Source of the DNA: Microbacterium sp. zg-Y625 | GTDB lineage: Bacteria > Actinomycetota > Actinomycetes > Actinomycetales > Microbacteriaceae | Reading direction: 5' to 3' | NCBI RefSeq assembly: GCF_030246925.1 | Contig: NZ_CP126740.1 | Location: 2,666,001-2,730,000 of the forward strand | DNA: 64,000 bases | In this document: in pieces, positions 17,122 to 26,365 of the stretch | Numbering within the stretch: position 1 is the first letter of the stretch | How the letters are laid out: the number at the start of each line of letters is the position of its first letter | Notes under the pieces: model-generated | The model's input: only the letters and a program-made list of their open reading frames with translations | Database searches by the model: none | Told to the model about the DNA's origin: nothing | Made by a program: the position numbers and the translations under genes

Positions 17122-17736
17122 TCAGCCGCCCGCTGCGGCCCCTCCGTCGGGGTCGCCGGCGCTACGCTCGGCGGCGGCCTGAGTCCCCGCGCGGCGGTGC
17201 GCCCGAAGCTTGGGGAGGTCCACCATGCGCAGCGCCTGCATGCGCGCGAGGCGCATCCTGTCGTAGTCGGGCTCCAGGTCCGGCCTGGCCGCTTCGATCC
17301 GCAGCGTGCGGTCGATGTTCTTGGCGACTTCCGACCAGGCGGCATCCCTCGCGTCGTCGACGAGCTTGACGAGCTCTTCCGGATCCTCGGCGCGCTCTCG
17401 CAGCGCCTGAGCGACGTGCAGCGACTGGTTGCGCCGCTTGCGCAGGTTGCGCACGTCGCGGCTGCGGTAGTCGTGCGTCCCGTCCGAGTCGGTGTGGCGC
17501 CCCTTGGCCGCCTTGCGCTCCTTCTCGGCACGGTCAGCGTCGGCTTCCGCCTCGGCGGCGAGGCTCAGCAGGGTCTCGCGCGCGTCGGGCACGAAACGGT
17601 CGACGTCAAATCCCTCGGCCCCGGTGAGGATGTCGACGAGGATGCGGTTCTTCAAGGCCAGCCGCGTCGCCGCAGAGGCGATGTAGAGCCCCTCGGCGAC
17701 GATGTCGTCATGCTTCGGCTTCTTTCGCAGCGCCAC
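17122..17736 (-). CDS. Conserved hypothetical protein with charged helical region
   Basis: 204 residues from GTG at 17736, chosen because AAAGGGGG lies 4 bases before it; an in-frame ATG at 17751 is the alternative. No signal peptide or membrane helix. The middle (about 60-120) is highly charged and helical (AAEAEADADRAEKERKAAKG, RSRDVRNLRKRRNQSLHVAQ) and could be coiled coil. Similar short proteins occur in related genera, sometimes under misleading names such as asparagine synthase; nothing here supports that enzyme. Function unknown. Confidence 0.72.
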   Translation of the reverse strand: MALRKKPKHDDIVAEGLYIASAATRLALKNRILVDILTGAEGFDVDRFVPDARETLLSLAAEAEADADRAEKERKAAKGRHTDSDGTHDYRSRDVRNLRKRRNQSLHVAQALRERAEDPEELVKLVDDARDAAWSEVAKNIDRTLRIEAARPDLEPDYDRMRLARMQALRMVDLPKLRAHRRAGTQAAAERSAGDPDGGAAAGG

Positions 17737-17852
17737 GGCACCCCCTTTCATCGATCCTAGGGCGGCGGGTGCGACGGCATCCATTCGCGGACGACGACCG
17801 GCGGGGGAACGCGCGGCAGACCTTCACGAAAGGAGCGAGGGCGCCTGTCGCC

Positions 17853-18791
17853 TCAGATCGCGAAGATCCGCCAGCCCGCTTCGGCCACAGCGCCCGGCTC
17901 GATGACGAGCAGCCCCGGGTCGAAGTCGTAGCGGGGGGCGTTGAAGGCATCGGGGGCGCACGTCATGGGCTCGACCGCGAGGCCGCCGCGGTGCCCCGGC
18001 TGAGCCGGGCCCCCGGGGAGGTCGGCAGTGTGCACCTGCACCCATGGGCACGCGGCGTCCCACGCGATGCCGACACCGTGACCGGCGGCGTCGGTGACCC
18101 GCACGGCGGTGATCCCGTCGGCATCCGCCGTGAAAGCCGTGAACGCGTGGTCGATCTCGGTCGCGCCGATCTGCCGCGGCGTGCGGAAGTCGAACGCGGC
18201 ATCCACCGGCCCGAGGGTCGTCGGGATCAGACGGTCAGCCGTGACCGAGAGCACCTCGGATGCCGGCAGCTCGAGCGTCCACTCGTCGACCGTGCCTTCC
18301 CCCGCCACGAGATAGGGGTGGGGTCCGGTGCCGAAGGGCGCGGCATCGGCCGAGAGGTTCTGCGCGCGCACCGTCTGGGTGAGCCCCTCGTCGCCGAGCG
18401 CGAAGGTGGTGGTCACCCGCACCCGCCAGGGGTAGCCGGTCTGCGGCTCGATGGTCGCCTCGAGCGTGACGTGGTCGGAGCCCTTGTCGACGGCTTCGAA
18501 GTCGAGCCACGCGGCCAGCCCGTGCAGGGCGTGTCCGCGGTCGGGTTCGGTCAACGGCAGCTGGCGCTCCTCGCCCCCGAACGCGTAGCGGCCGTCGACG
18601 ACACGGTTCGGCCAGGGCGCGAGGGTCGTGCCGCGGTACGCCGGGCGCACCTCGTCGGCGTCGAAGGGCACCACGAGGTTCCTGCCGCTGTGCGTGAACG
18701 ATCGCAGCGACGCCCCGACGCTAGCGACCACCGCCTCGCAGCGGCCGTGGCGGAGGGTGTGCTGGATGCCGGATGCCGGAATGTGCGCCAT
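17853..18791 (-). CDS. Aldose 1-epimerase family protein (GalM-like)
   Basis: 312 residues from ATG at 18791, two bases after the araA stop, so co-transcribed with the kinase and araA. The galactose-mutarotase fold is recognisable: TLAPWPNRVVDGRYAFGG, a catalytic-type His in RGHALHGLAAW and another in GTGPHPYLVAG, and Glu in GGLAVEPMTCAPDAFN. The enzyme interconverts alpha and beta anomers of free sugars; in this operon L-arabinose is the likely substrate, although galactose is also possible given the GH42 gene. Confidence 0.92.
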   Translation of the reverse strand: MAHIPASGIQHTLRHGRCEAVVASVGASLRSFTHSGRNLVVPFDADEVRPAYRGTTLAPWPNRVVDGRYAFGGEERQLPLTEPDRGHALHGLAAWLDFEAVDKGSDHVTLEATIEPQTGYPWRVRVTTTFALGDEGLTQTVRAQNLSADAAPFGTGPHPYLVAGEGTVDEWTLELPASEVLSVTADRLIPTTLGPVDAAFDFRTPRQIGATEIDHAFTAFTADADGITAVRVTDAAGHGVGIAWDAACPWVQVHTADLPGGPAQPGHRGGLAVEPMTCAPDAFNAPRYDFDPGLLVIEPGAVAEAGWRIFAI

Positions 18792-18793
18792 GA

Positions 18794-20296
18794 TCAGATC
18801 CCCTGCGCCAAGCGGTAGTACGCCGCGTTCCAGCGCAGCTCCTTCTGGAAGCCGCGCACCGTGGTGTCCTCGTCGATGACGAGCAGCTCGGTCTTCGCGA
18901 TCTCGGCGAAGTCGCGGAACACCTCGATGCCGACCGCCGTGGTCATCACGGTGTGGTGGGCGGCGCCGGCGGCCAGCCAGCATCCGGCGCTCGTGGCGAA
19001 GTCGGGGGCGGGCTTCCACACCGCGCGTCCCACCGGCAGGCTCGGCAGATCCGGCGCCTCGACGTTCTCGACGACGTTGGCGACGAGACGGAAGCGGTCG
19101 CGCATGTCGGACATCGCCACGACGACGGCGGGACCGGGGTCGGCGGTGAAGACCAGGCGCACCGGGTCCTCCTTGCCTCCGATGCCGAGCGGATGCACCT
19201 CGAGCCGCGGCTTCGCGGTCGTCAGCGACGGCGACACCTCGAGCATGTGGGCGCCGAGGATCTTCTCGTCACCGGCCACGAGGTCGTAGGTGTAGTCCTC
19301 CATGAGGCTCGCGCCACCGGGCAGGCCCGCGCCCATGACGTTGGCGACCCGCACCAGGATCGCGGTCTTCCAGTCGCCCTCGGCGCCGAAGCCGTAGCCC
19401 TCGGCCATGAGGCGCTGCACCGCGAGGCCGGGGAGCTGCTTCAGTGCGCCGAGGTCCTCGAACGACGTCGTGAAGGCGCCGAAGCCACCGGCTTCGAGGA
19501 AGCTCCGCAGCCCGACCTCGATCGCGGCGCCGTCGCGCAGCGACTGGTGACGCTCGGCCCCCGGACGCAGCTCGTCGGCGACGTCGTAGAGCTCGAGATA
19601 CTCGGCCACGAGGGCGTCGATCTGGGCGTCGGATGCCGCAGCGACGGCATCCGCCAGCTCGTTCACACCCCACGTGTTCACCTGCACACCGAAGCGCAGC
19701 TCGGCCTCGGTCTTGTCGCCTTCGGTGACCGCGACGTAGCGCATGTTGTCGCCGAAGCGGGCGAGCTTGAGGGTGCGGGCGGCCTGCCATCCGGCGGCGG
19801 CGCGCTGCCACTGCTCGATCTGCTCGCGCACGGCCGGGTTCGACACGTGCCCGACGACGGTCTTGCGCGCGACGTTCAGCCGGGTCTGGATGTACCCGAA
19901 CTCGCGGTCGCCGTGGGCGGCCTGGTTGAGGTTCATGAAGTCGAAGTCGATGTCGGCCCAGGGCAGCTCGACGTTGGCCTGCGTGTGCAGGTGCAGCAGC
20001 GGCTTCTGCAGCGCGTCGAGGCCGGCGATCCACATCTTGGCGGGGCTGAAGGTGTGCATCCACGCGATGATGCCGATGACGTCGTCGCGGCCGTTCACCT
20101 CGAGGGCGAGGCGGCGGATGCTGTCGGAGTCCTTCAGCACGGGCTTCCAGACCACGCGCACGGGCAGGTCGGAGAGCCCCGCGACGACGGCCTGCGACTG
20201 GGCGGCGACCTGGCGGAGGGTCTCCTCGCCGTACAGGTTCTGACTGCCGGTGACGAACCAGACCTCGTAGGCGTCGAGGGAGGTGGAGAGGGCCAT
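18794..20296 (-). CDS. araA: L-arabinose isomerase
   Basis: 500 residues, the same length as Escherichia coli AraA. It converts L-arabinose to L-ribulose with a divalent metal ion. It starts with the typical [20 protein letters not shown]. The metal-site neighbourhoods are present: [27 protein letters not shown] and [10 protein letters not shown]. It lies 21 bases after the FGGY kinase stop and two bases before the epimerase start, within an operon controlled by a TGTTACCGGTAACA palindrome. The L-ribulose-5-phosphate epimerase gene of the pathway is 36 kb away at 56368. Confidence 0.98.
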   Translation of the reverse strand: MALSTSLDAYEVWFVTGSQNLYGEETLRQVAAQSQAVVAGLSDLPVRVVWKPVLKDSDSIRRLALEVNGRDDVIGIIAWMHTFSPAKMWIAGLDALQKPLLHLHTQANVELPWADIDFDFMNLNQAAHGDREFGYIQTRLNVARKTVVGHVSNPAVREQIEQWQRAAAGWQAARTLKLARFGDNMRYVAVTEGDKTEAELRFGVQVNTWGVNELADAVAAASDAQIDALVAEYLELYDVADELRPGAERHQSLRDGAAIEVGLRSFLEAGGFGAFTTSFEDLGALKQLPGLAVQRLMAEGYGFGAEGDWKTAILVRVANVMGAGLPGGASLMEDYTYDLVAGDEKILGAHMLEVSPSLTTAKPRLEVHPLGIGGKEDPVRLVFTADPGPAVVVAMSDMRDRFRLVANVVENVEAPDLPSLPVGRAVWKPAPDFATSAGCWLAAGAAHHTVMTTAVGIEVFRDFAEIAKTELLVIDEDTTVRGFQKELRWNAAYYRLAQGI

Positions 20297-20317
20297 GGTG
20301 TTCCTTCGGTAGCGGGT

Positions 20318-21955
20318 TCAGAGGGCGGCGACCGCGGCGGCTTCGATGGCGAGGCCGGCGCGGTAGCGGTCGAGGTAGGCGGCGAATCCGGCGACGTCTT
20401 CGGGGTCGGGCTCGGCGACGGTGACGTCGGCTCCGGCGAAGACGTGGCGGTCGAGGTAGGTCGCGAGGTCGGTGGCGGGCGCGTGGCCCAGGTAGGCGGC
20501 CAGCACGGCGATGCCCCAGGCGCCGCCCTCGGCCGCGGTGTCGCCCACGGCGACGGGGGCGCCGAGTGCGCCGGCGAGGAAGCGCTGGGCGACGCCCGCG
20601 GTGCGGAACATGCCCCCGTGGGCGAACATGCGATCGAGCGCCACACCCTCGTCGTCGAGCACCCGCATGCCGAGGGCGAGGGTGCCGAAGACGCCGTAGA
20701 GCTGGGCACGCATGGCGTTGGCGAGCGTGAACGTGCTGTCGGGAGTGCGGACGAACAGCGGCCTCCCCTCGTCGAGCCCGGCGATGGGCTCGCCGGCGAG
20801 GTGGTTGTAGGCGAGGAGGCCGCCCGCGTCGGCGTCTCCGGCCAGCGCCTCGCGGAAGAGGGTGTCGTACACGGCATCCACCTCGAGGGGCGTGCCCGCA
20901 GCCTCGGCGAACCGGGCGAACATGGCCGCCCAGGCCGCCAGCTCGCTGGCGCCGTTGTTGCAGTGCACCATCGCGACGGGGTCGCCGGCGGGGGTCGTCA
21001 CGAGGTCGAGCTCGTGGTGGGCCTGCGCCAGAGGCCGCTCGAGGACGACCATCGCGAAGATGCTGGTGCCGGCGCTGACGTTGCCGGTGCGCGGGGCGAC
21101 CGCGTTCGTGGCGACCATGCCGGTGCCGGCATCGCCCTCGGGCGGGCAGAGCGGGATGCCGGGGCGGAGGGTGCCTGCGGGGTCGAGGAGGGCCGCGCCC
21201 TCGGGGGTGAGATCGCCGGCGGGCGCGCCCGCGACGAGCACCTCGGGGAGGAGGGCCGCGAGGTCGAGACCGGTGCCGAGACCGGCGAAGCGCGCCAGCA
21301 GCTCGGGGTCGTATCCCCGCGTCGCCGGGTCGATGGGGAACATGCCCGACGCATCGCCGACGCCGAGCACCCTGCGGCCGGTCAGGCGCCAGTGCACGTA
21401 GCCGGCGAGGGTCGTGAAGAAGTCCAGCTGCGGCACGTGGGGCTCGTCGTCGAGCACGGCCTGGTAGAGGTGGGCGATCGACCAGCGGTGCGGGATGTTG
21501 ACCTCGAACAGCTCGGTGAGCGCGGCCACGGCCGGGCCGGTGTTCGTATTGCGCCAGGTGCGGAAGGGCACCAGAAGCTCCCCCGCGGCGTCGAAGGCCA
21601 GGTAGCCGTGCATCATCGCCGAGACGCCGATCGCACCGAACGTGTCGGGCACGACACCGTAGCGGGCCTGCACATCGGCGACGAGGTCGGCGTACGCGCT
21701 CTGCAGCCCCGACCAGACATCCTCGAGCGAGTAGGTCCACAGGCGCTCCTCGAAGCGGTTCTCCCACGCATGGCTGCCGACGGCGAGCACATCGGTGGGG
21801 TTCTCGCCGACGAGGCACGCCTTGATGCGGGTCGAGCCCAGCTCGATGCCGAGCGACGTGCGGCCGCTGCGGATGGCCTCGGCGATCGTGGTGAGCGTGG
21901 CGGCCGAGCCGGTCGCGGCGGTGGCCTCACCGGCATCATCGGGCGTGCGGGTCAC
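20318..21955 (-). CDS. FGGY-family carbohydrate kinase, probable L-ribulokinase
   Basis: 545 residues, GTG start at 21955 behind GGAGGACC. It has both FGGY halves: N-terminal GIELGSTRIKACLVGE (phosphate loop), GVSAMMHGYLAFD, and C-terminal GGMFRTAGVAQRFLAGALG with AAEGGAWGIAVLAAY. Position directly before araA indicates phosphorylation of L-ribulose to L-ribulose 5-phosphate. It does not look like classical AraB of Proteobacteria but like the alternative actinobacterial kinase found with araA, so substrate is inferred from context. Confidence 0.9.
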   Translation of the reverse strand: MTRTPDDAGEATAATGSAATLTTIAEAIRSGRTSLGIELGSTRIKACLVGENPTDVLAVGSHAWENRFEERLWTYSLEDVWSGLQSAYADLVADVQARYGVVPDTFGAIGVSAMMHGYLAFDAAGELLVPFRTWRNTNTGPAVAALTELFEVNIPHRWSIAHLYQAVLDDEPHVPQLDFFTTLAGYVHWRLTGRRVLGVGDASGMFPIDPATRGYDPELLARFAGLGTGLDLAALLPEVLVAGAPAGDLTPEGAALLDPAGTLRPGIPLCPPEGDAGTGMVATNAVAPRTGNVSAGTSIFAMVVLERPLAQAHHELDLVTTPAGDPVAMVHCNNGASELAAWAAMFARFAEAAGTPLEVDAVYDTLFREALAGDADAGGLLAYNHLAGEPIAGLDEGRPLFVRTPDSTFTLANAMRAQLYGVFGTLALGMRVLDDEGVALDRMFAHGGMFRTAGVAQRFLAGALGAPVAVGDTAAEGGAWGIAVLAAYLGHAPATDLATYLDRHVFAGADVTVAEPDPEDVAGFAAYLDRYRAGLAIEAAAVAAL

Positions 21956-21979
21956 GGGTCCTCCATTGGTCTGGCTAGA

Positions 21980-21993
21980 TGTTACCGGTAACA
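21980..21993. promoter_or_regulatory. Arabinose-operon operator (perfect palindrome)
   Basis: TGTTACCGGTAACA is a perfect 14-bp palindrome with the central CCGG typical of LacI-family sites, 25 bases upstream of the kinase start. The same palindrome with one change is found before araD (56348-56361). Confidence 0.85.
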
Positions 21994-22003
21994 GCCCGCC
22001 CTG

Positions 22004-22993
22004 TCATGGGGTCGACGTCGAGGCGCGCGCGACCAGGGTCGGCGGCGCCGGGAGGTCGGGGAGGTCCGGGGCTTCGACGCCCAGCACCTCGCCGATGCAG
22101 CGACGCGCCTCGCCGACGATGTCCAGCCGCACGGTGGTGAGGGCGGGGCGGTAGAACGCGGCATCCGGATTGTCGTCGAAGCCCGTGACACTCACGTCGC
22201 CCGGCACGTCGACCCCGAGGTCGGCCAGGGCGGCCATGAGGCCGAGCGCCATCTGGTCGTTGGCGACGACTACTGCCGTCGGGCCGGCGGGTGCCTGCAC
22301 CGCCGCGACGACCTCCGCCGCGCGCCGGGCGCCGTCGGCCGCCGACCAGTCGCCCTCCCAGCGCGGGCCGGGAGTCAGCCCGGCTTCGGCCAGCGCGCGC
22401 TCCACGCCCTCGCCGCGCGCGGCCGCCTCGCGCCAGTCCGCCGGGCCGGCGAGGTGCGCGATGCGCGTGTGGCCCAGATCGACGAGGTGGCGCACCGCGG
22501 CGGCGGCACCCTCGCGCTGGCGCGCGGCGCCCGGCCCGCCGTGCAGCTCCGCGACCGGAAGACCAACGGTGGCGAGCGCGTCGAGGGTGCGGGCGTGGGG
22601 GGCGACGACGACGATCCCATCGACGCCCTGCGCGAGCAGGTGGTCGGCGGCCGCGGTGACCGATGCCGCGTCCGCCGCATCGGCATAGGCCGTGGCGATC
22701 CAGCGGCCCGCCGTGCGCGCCGCGGTCTCGAGCGCCGCGATGCCGACGGCGGGACCGTACAGCGTGGCATCCGACGCGATCACCCCGAGGGTGCGGGTGG
22801 TGGCGGTCCCGAGCGAGCGTGCCGCGTTGTTCACCCGGTAGCCGAGGGCGGCCATCGCCTCGAGCACCCGCCCGCGGGTCTCGTCGCGGATGTGCGGGTG
22901 GTCGTTGAGGACACGGGAGACGGTCTGCGACGACACCCCCGCGCGCGCGGCCACGTCGCGCACGCCCACCCGGGTGGCACCGCGTGTCGTCAT
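22004..22993 (-). CDS. LacI-family repressor, probable arabinose regulator
   Basis: 329 residues; ATG at 22993 overlaps the permease stop (ATGA). The N-terminal helix-turn-helix and hinge read VGVRDVAARAGVSSQTVSRV, and the periplasmic-binding-like ligand domain follows, including VVANDQMALGLMAALADLG and VSVTGFDDNPDAAFYRPALT. It is the last gene of the GH42-transporter operon, and the ara operator lies 10 bases past its stop. Repression of kinase-araA-epimerase and of araD through TGTTACCGGTAACA is a reasonable inference. Confidence 0.93.
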   Translation of the reverse strand: MTTRGATRVGVRDVAARAGVSSQTVSRVLNDHPHIRDETRGRVLEAMAALGYRVNNAARSLGTATTRTLGVIASDATLYGPAVGIAALETAARTAGRWIATAYADAADAASVTAAADHLLAQGVDGIVVVAPHARTLDALATVGLPVAELHGGPGAARQREGAAAAVRHLVDLGHTRIAHLAGPADWREAAARGEGVERALAEAGLTPGPRWEGDWSAADGARRAAEVVAAVQAPAGPTAVVVANDQMALGLMAALADLGVDVPGDVSVTGFDDNPDAAFYRPALTTVRLDIVGEARRCIGEVLGVEAPDLPDLPAPPTLVARASTSTP

Positions 22994-23913
22994 CCCTTGA
23001 CCCCTCCCGTTCCCAGCCCAGACTGCCAGTAACGCTGCAGGAACAGGAACGCGATGACGAGGGGGAGGATCGACACGAACGAGCCGGTGATGACGGTGGA
23101 GAACACCGCCTGCGATCCACCGCCTGCCGATGCCGCCGACTGCAGCTGGGCGAGGCCCACCGTGATCGGGTACAGCTCCGAGGTGTTGAGCATGATCAGC
23201 GGCAGGAAGTAGTTGTTCCAGGTGCCCACGAGCGAGAACAGGAACACCGTGACCAGGCCCGGCCCCAGCAGCCGCAGCCCCACCTGCCAGAAGATGCGGA
23301 ACTCCCCCGCCCCGTCGACCCGCGCCGCCTCGACGAGGCTGTCGGGGATCGCATCGGCCGCGTACACGCGCATGAGGTAGACGCCGAACGGACTCACCAG
23401 CGACGGGATGATGATCGACCACGGGGTGTCCGTGAGCCCGGCCCGCGCGAACAGCAGGTAGGTCGGCAGCGCGAGGGCGGTGAGCGGGATCATGACGGCC
23501 CCGAGCGTGATGCTGAACAGCGCCTTCTGACCCGGGAACTCGTACTTGGCGAACGCGTACCCGGCCATCGCCGAGAGCACGGTGGCACCCACCGCCGAGA
23601 CCACCGCGTAGACCACCGTGTTCAGCAGCCACCGCGCGAAGAGGCCGCCGCGCACCGTGAACAGCTCCACGAGGTTGTCGCCGAGCGAGAACTCCGGCGC
23701 GAACCACAGCCCGAAGGTGGAGAAGAGCGCCGAGGTGTCCTTGGTGGATGCCACGAGCAGCCACCACAGCGGCAGCACGAAGTACAGCACGCACAGCCAC
23801 AGCAGCACGGTCAGCAGCCAGCTGCGCCGCTTCGCGGGCACGTAGCGGCGCAGGCGCCGCGGGGTGCGCGCGGGCCGGCCGGTGACGACGGCGCGGGTTT
23901 CGAGGGAGGTCAT
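22990..23913 (-). CDS. Sugar ABC transporter permease (CUT1, MalG/LacG-like)
   Basis: 307 residues from ATG at 23913 (AAGGGA five bases before it); a GTG one codon upstream is possible. Six membrane helices and the ATPase-docking EAA loop near the C-terminal third (EAARVDGAGEFRIFWQVGLRLLGPG). Second permease of an oligosaccharide importer with the genes at 23913-24902 and 24968-26323. No ATPase gene is present, so a shared MsiK-type ATPase encoded elsewhere is expected. Confidence 0.94.
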   Translation of the reverse strand: MTSLETRAVVTGRPARTPRRLRRYVPAKRRSWLLTVLLWLCVLYFVLPLWWLLVASTKDTSALFSTFGLWFAPEFSLGDNLVELFTVRGGLFARWLLNTVVYAVVSAVGATVLSAMAGYAFAKYEFPGQKALFSITLGAVMIPLTALALPTYLLFARAGLTDTPWSIIIPSLVSPFGVYLMRVYAADAIPDSLVEAARVDGAGEFRIFWQVGLRLLGPGLVTVFLFSLVGTWNNYFLPLIMLNTSELYPITVGLAQLQSAASAGGGSQAVFSTVITGSFVSILPLVIAFLFLQRYWQSGLGTGGVKG

Positions 23914-24902
23914 CACAGTCCCTTCCGCTCACGCTGCTCGCGGCGCTGCTCACCCAGTTGCACGACGTACGACACCACGGCGATCACGAGCCCCAGCAGG
24001 AACGCGATGGCAGCGGCGTAGTTGAGCTCCCGGTTGATGAACGCGAGGTTGTAGGCGTAGTAGTTCGGCGTGAACGAGTTCGTGATGGCATCCGGCGCGA
24101 TCGCGTTGAGCAGGCTCGGCTCGTTGAACAGCTGGAACGAGCCGATCACGGAGAAGATCACCGTCAGCAGGATCGCGGGGCGGATCGAGGGGATCTTGAT
24201 GCTCCAGGCGATGCGGAACTGCCCGGCGCCCTCGATCTCGGCGGCTTCGTACAGCTCCGCGGGAATGGCCCGGAGGGCGGCGTACATGATGATCATGTTG
24301 TAGCCGATGAACTCCCACGTGACGATGTTCATCATCGAGCCGAGGATGTTCCCCGGCGAGAGGAAGTCCGGGGTCCCCCAGCCGACCCCCCGCGCCACCT
24401 GGGCGAGGGGGCCGAAGTCGGGCCCGTACAGGTACCCCCACATCAGGGTGGCGATCACGGCGGGGACGGCGTAGGGCATGAAGATCAGCAGGCGGATGCT
24501 GCGGGATCCCCGCGCCCGCCCGGTGTCGAGAGCCAGGGCGAAGAACAGCGCGAGGCCGAGCATGATCGGCACCTGGATCACCAGGAACAGCGCGACGCGG
24601 CCGAGACCGCCCCAGAAGCTGGGGTCGGCGAACGCCCGCGCGTAGTTGGCGAGCCCCGCGAACTGCTCGCCGCCGATCAGCCTGCTCTCGAAGAGGCTGA
24701 GATACCCGGCGTAGACCAGCGGGACGACGAGCATCGTGAGGAAGATGACGAAGAACGGAAGGATGAACAGGTACGCGGCGCGATGCTGGCGGCGCGTCGT
24801 GAGACTGTGTCGCCGGCGCTGAGGGGCGACGCGGGAGGGACGGGCGACGCGGTCCGCGGCGACGGCGTCAGTCGTGGTGCTGGTGGACGGGGAGTGCGAC
24901 AT
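23913..24902 (-). CDS. Sugar ABC transporter permease (CUT1, MalF/LacF-like)
   Basis: 329 residues from ATG at 24902; the longer open frame reads back into the binding-protein gene. A basic cytoplasmic N-terminus of about 50 residues precedes six helices. The EAA loop is EAAEIEGAGQFRIAWSIKIP. It pairs with the downstream permease, with which it overlaps by one base (TGATG). The 65-base gap to the binding-protein gene contains a hairpin. Confidence 0.94.
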   Translation of the reverse strand: MSHSPSTSTTTDAVAADRVARPSRVAPQRRRHSLTTRRQHRAAYLFILPFFVIFLTMLVVPLVYAGYLSLFESRLIGGEQFAGLANYARAFADPSFWGGLGRVALFLVIQVPIMLGLALFFALALDTGRARGSRSIRLLIFMPYAVPAVIATLMWGYLYGPDFGPLAQVARGVGWGTPDFLSPGNILGSMMNIVTWEFIGYNMIIMYAALRAIPAELYEAAEIEGAGQFRIAWSIKIPSIRPAILLTVIFSVIGSFQLFNEPSLLNAIAPDAITNSFTPNYYAYNLAFINRELNYAAAIAFLLGLVIAVVSYVVQLGEQRREQRERKGL

Positions 24903-24927
24903 TGCTGCTCCTTGCTCTGCGTACCGG

Positions 24928-24959
24928 CGGGTGCCCGGCCGACGAGGACCGGGCACCCG
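24928..24959 (-). other. Intercistronic hairpin after the sugar-binding protein gene
   Basis: 11-bp perfect stem CGGGTGCCCGG/CCGGGCACCCG with a 10-base loop, between the binding-protein stop and the first permease start. Such hairpins commonly stabilise or partly terminate the message so that more binding protein than permease is made. Confidence 0.8.
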
Positions 24960-24967
24960 TCCGGACG

Positions 24968-26323
24968 TCACTCGACGGTGAAGCCCTGGCTCTCGGCGTA
25001 GGAGACGAGCTGGTCCTGCCAGGCATCCAGCGCGTCGGAGATGTCGCCCTTGTCGGCGATCACCGTGCCCATGGTCTCCTCGTAACTGGAGTAGACGTAG
25101 TCCATGAACGGCAGCCACTCGAAGTCGGTGTCCACGGTCTCGGAGATCTCGGCGAACAGGGCGTTGACCTCCTGGCCCCCGTAGAACTCCGACTTCTGGT
25201 CGACGAAGGCGGGGTCCTCCAGCACGGACACCTGCGGCGGGAACAGGAACTGCTCCGTCGCCAGGCTCATCGCGGACGCCTCGTCGTGGTTGATGAACTG
25301 CGCGAGCATGTACGCCGCGATGGGGTTCTCGCTCGTGGCGAGGACCGCATCGGAGGAGCCGCCCCAGTTGCCCGAGACGTTCTCGCCCTCGCTCCACTGC
25401 GGAAGCGGCGCCGCCCGCCAGAGCCCTGAGGTGCCTTCGGCGGTGCCCTGCAGGAACACCGGCCCCCAGGCGGCCGTCAGCCATCCGGCGTACTTGCCGT
25501 TGGCAAGCGCCTGGTACCACTCGTCGTTGAAGTCGACGTCGGTCGAGATGAGGTCGGCCTGGATCAGCTCGGTCCAGTAGTCCGCGACCTGCTTCGCCTC
25601 ATCGCTGTTGACGTCGATGGTGACGGTCTCGGCGCCGTCGTATCCGAACGGCTTGACGCCTGCCTGCCAGAAGAAGCCGATCATCTGGCCCGCCTGCGTC
25701 GCCCCGACGTTGGAGATGTACGAGCCGGTGGCATCCTTCACCGCCTGCGCGGCCGTGGCGTACTCCTCCCACGTGGCCGGGGGCTCGGTGATGCCCGCCG
25801 CGGCGAGGATGTCCTCGCGGTAGAGGTTCCCCATCGGCCCGACATCCTGCGGGATCCCCCACACCTCGTCACCGGGCGACACCTGGTTCCACGCCCACTC
25901 GACGTAGTCTCCGGAGATGTCGTCCGCGCCGTACGGCGCGAGGTCCAGCAGCGACTCGCTGAGCACGAACGAGGGGATGTACTGGTACTCCACCTGCGCG
26001 ACGTCGGGCGCCCCCTCCCCCGCCTCGAGGGCGCTGCGCAGCTTCTGGTAGTGAGCCAAGCCCTGCCCGACGTTCTCGACCGTGACGTCGATCTCGGGGT
26101 ACGCCTCCTCGAACATGGCCACCTCGAGCTCGATGTCGGGCACCCAGGTCCAGAAGGTCAGCTGGGTCGGCGTCTGCATCGCCTCGTCGATCTGCTCCTG
26201 CGTGATCTCGTCCTGCGTGCCGCCACCGCCGCCGTCGGACCCGCCGGTGCAGCCGGTGAGCACCAGCCCCAGCACGACGGTCCCGCCGACCAGCGACGCT
26301 GCTGTACTGCGCGACTTCCTCAT
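24968..26323 (-). CDS. Sugar-binding lipoprotein of ABC transporter (family 1)
   Basis: 451 residues. Signal peptide ending in the lipobox LVLTGC (Cys25), so it is lipid-anchored outside the membrane. The mature protein opens with a Gly/Ser linker. The family 1 extracellular binding pattern is present (LTFWTWVPDIELEVAMFEEA, AWGPVFLQGTAEGTSGLWRA). It captures the oligosaccharide for the two permeases downstream. Located directly after GH42, the cargo is probably a galacto- or arabinogalacto-oligosaccharide; the sequence does not fix this. Confidence 0.94.
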   Translation of the reverse strand: MRKSRSTAASLVGGTVVLGLVLTGCTGGSDGGGGGTQDEITQEQIDEAMQTPTQLTFWTWVPDIELEVAMFEEAYPEIDVTVENVGQGLAHYQKLRSALEAGEGAPDVAQVEYQYIPSFVLSESLLDLAPYGADDISGDYVEWAWNQVSPGDEVWGIPQDVGPMGNLYREDILAAAGITEPPATWEEYATAAQAVKDATGSYISNVGATQAGQMIGFFWQAGVKPFGYDGAETVTIDVNSDEAKQVADYWTELIQADLISTDVDFNDEWYQALANGKYAGWLTAAWGPVFLQGTAEGTSGLWRAAPLPQWSEGENVSGNWGGSSDAVLATSENPIAAYMLAQFINHDEASAMSLATEQFLFPPQVSVLEDPAFVDQKSEFYGGQEVNALFAEISETVDTDFEWLPFMDYVYSSYEETMGTVIADKGDISDALDAWQDQLVSYAESQGFTVE

Positions 26324-26365
26324 GGTTCCTCCTGTGGTTGATCGGATCGCTCGATCCCTTGGCGC

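Noticed and set aside
18953..21991. 1012-codon plus-strand frame across araA and kinase
   Set aside because: Shadow of two well-supported minus-strand genes.
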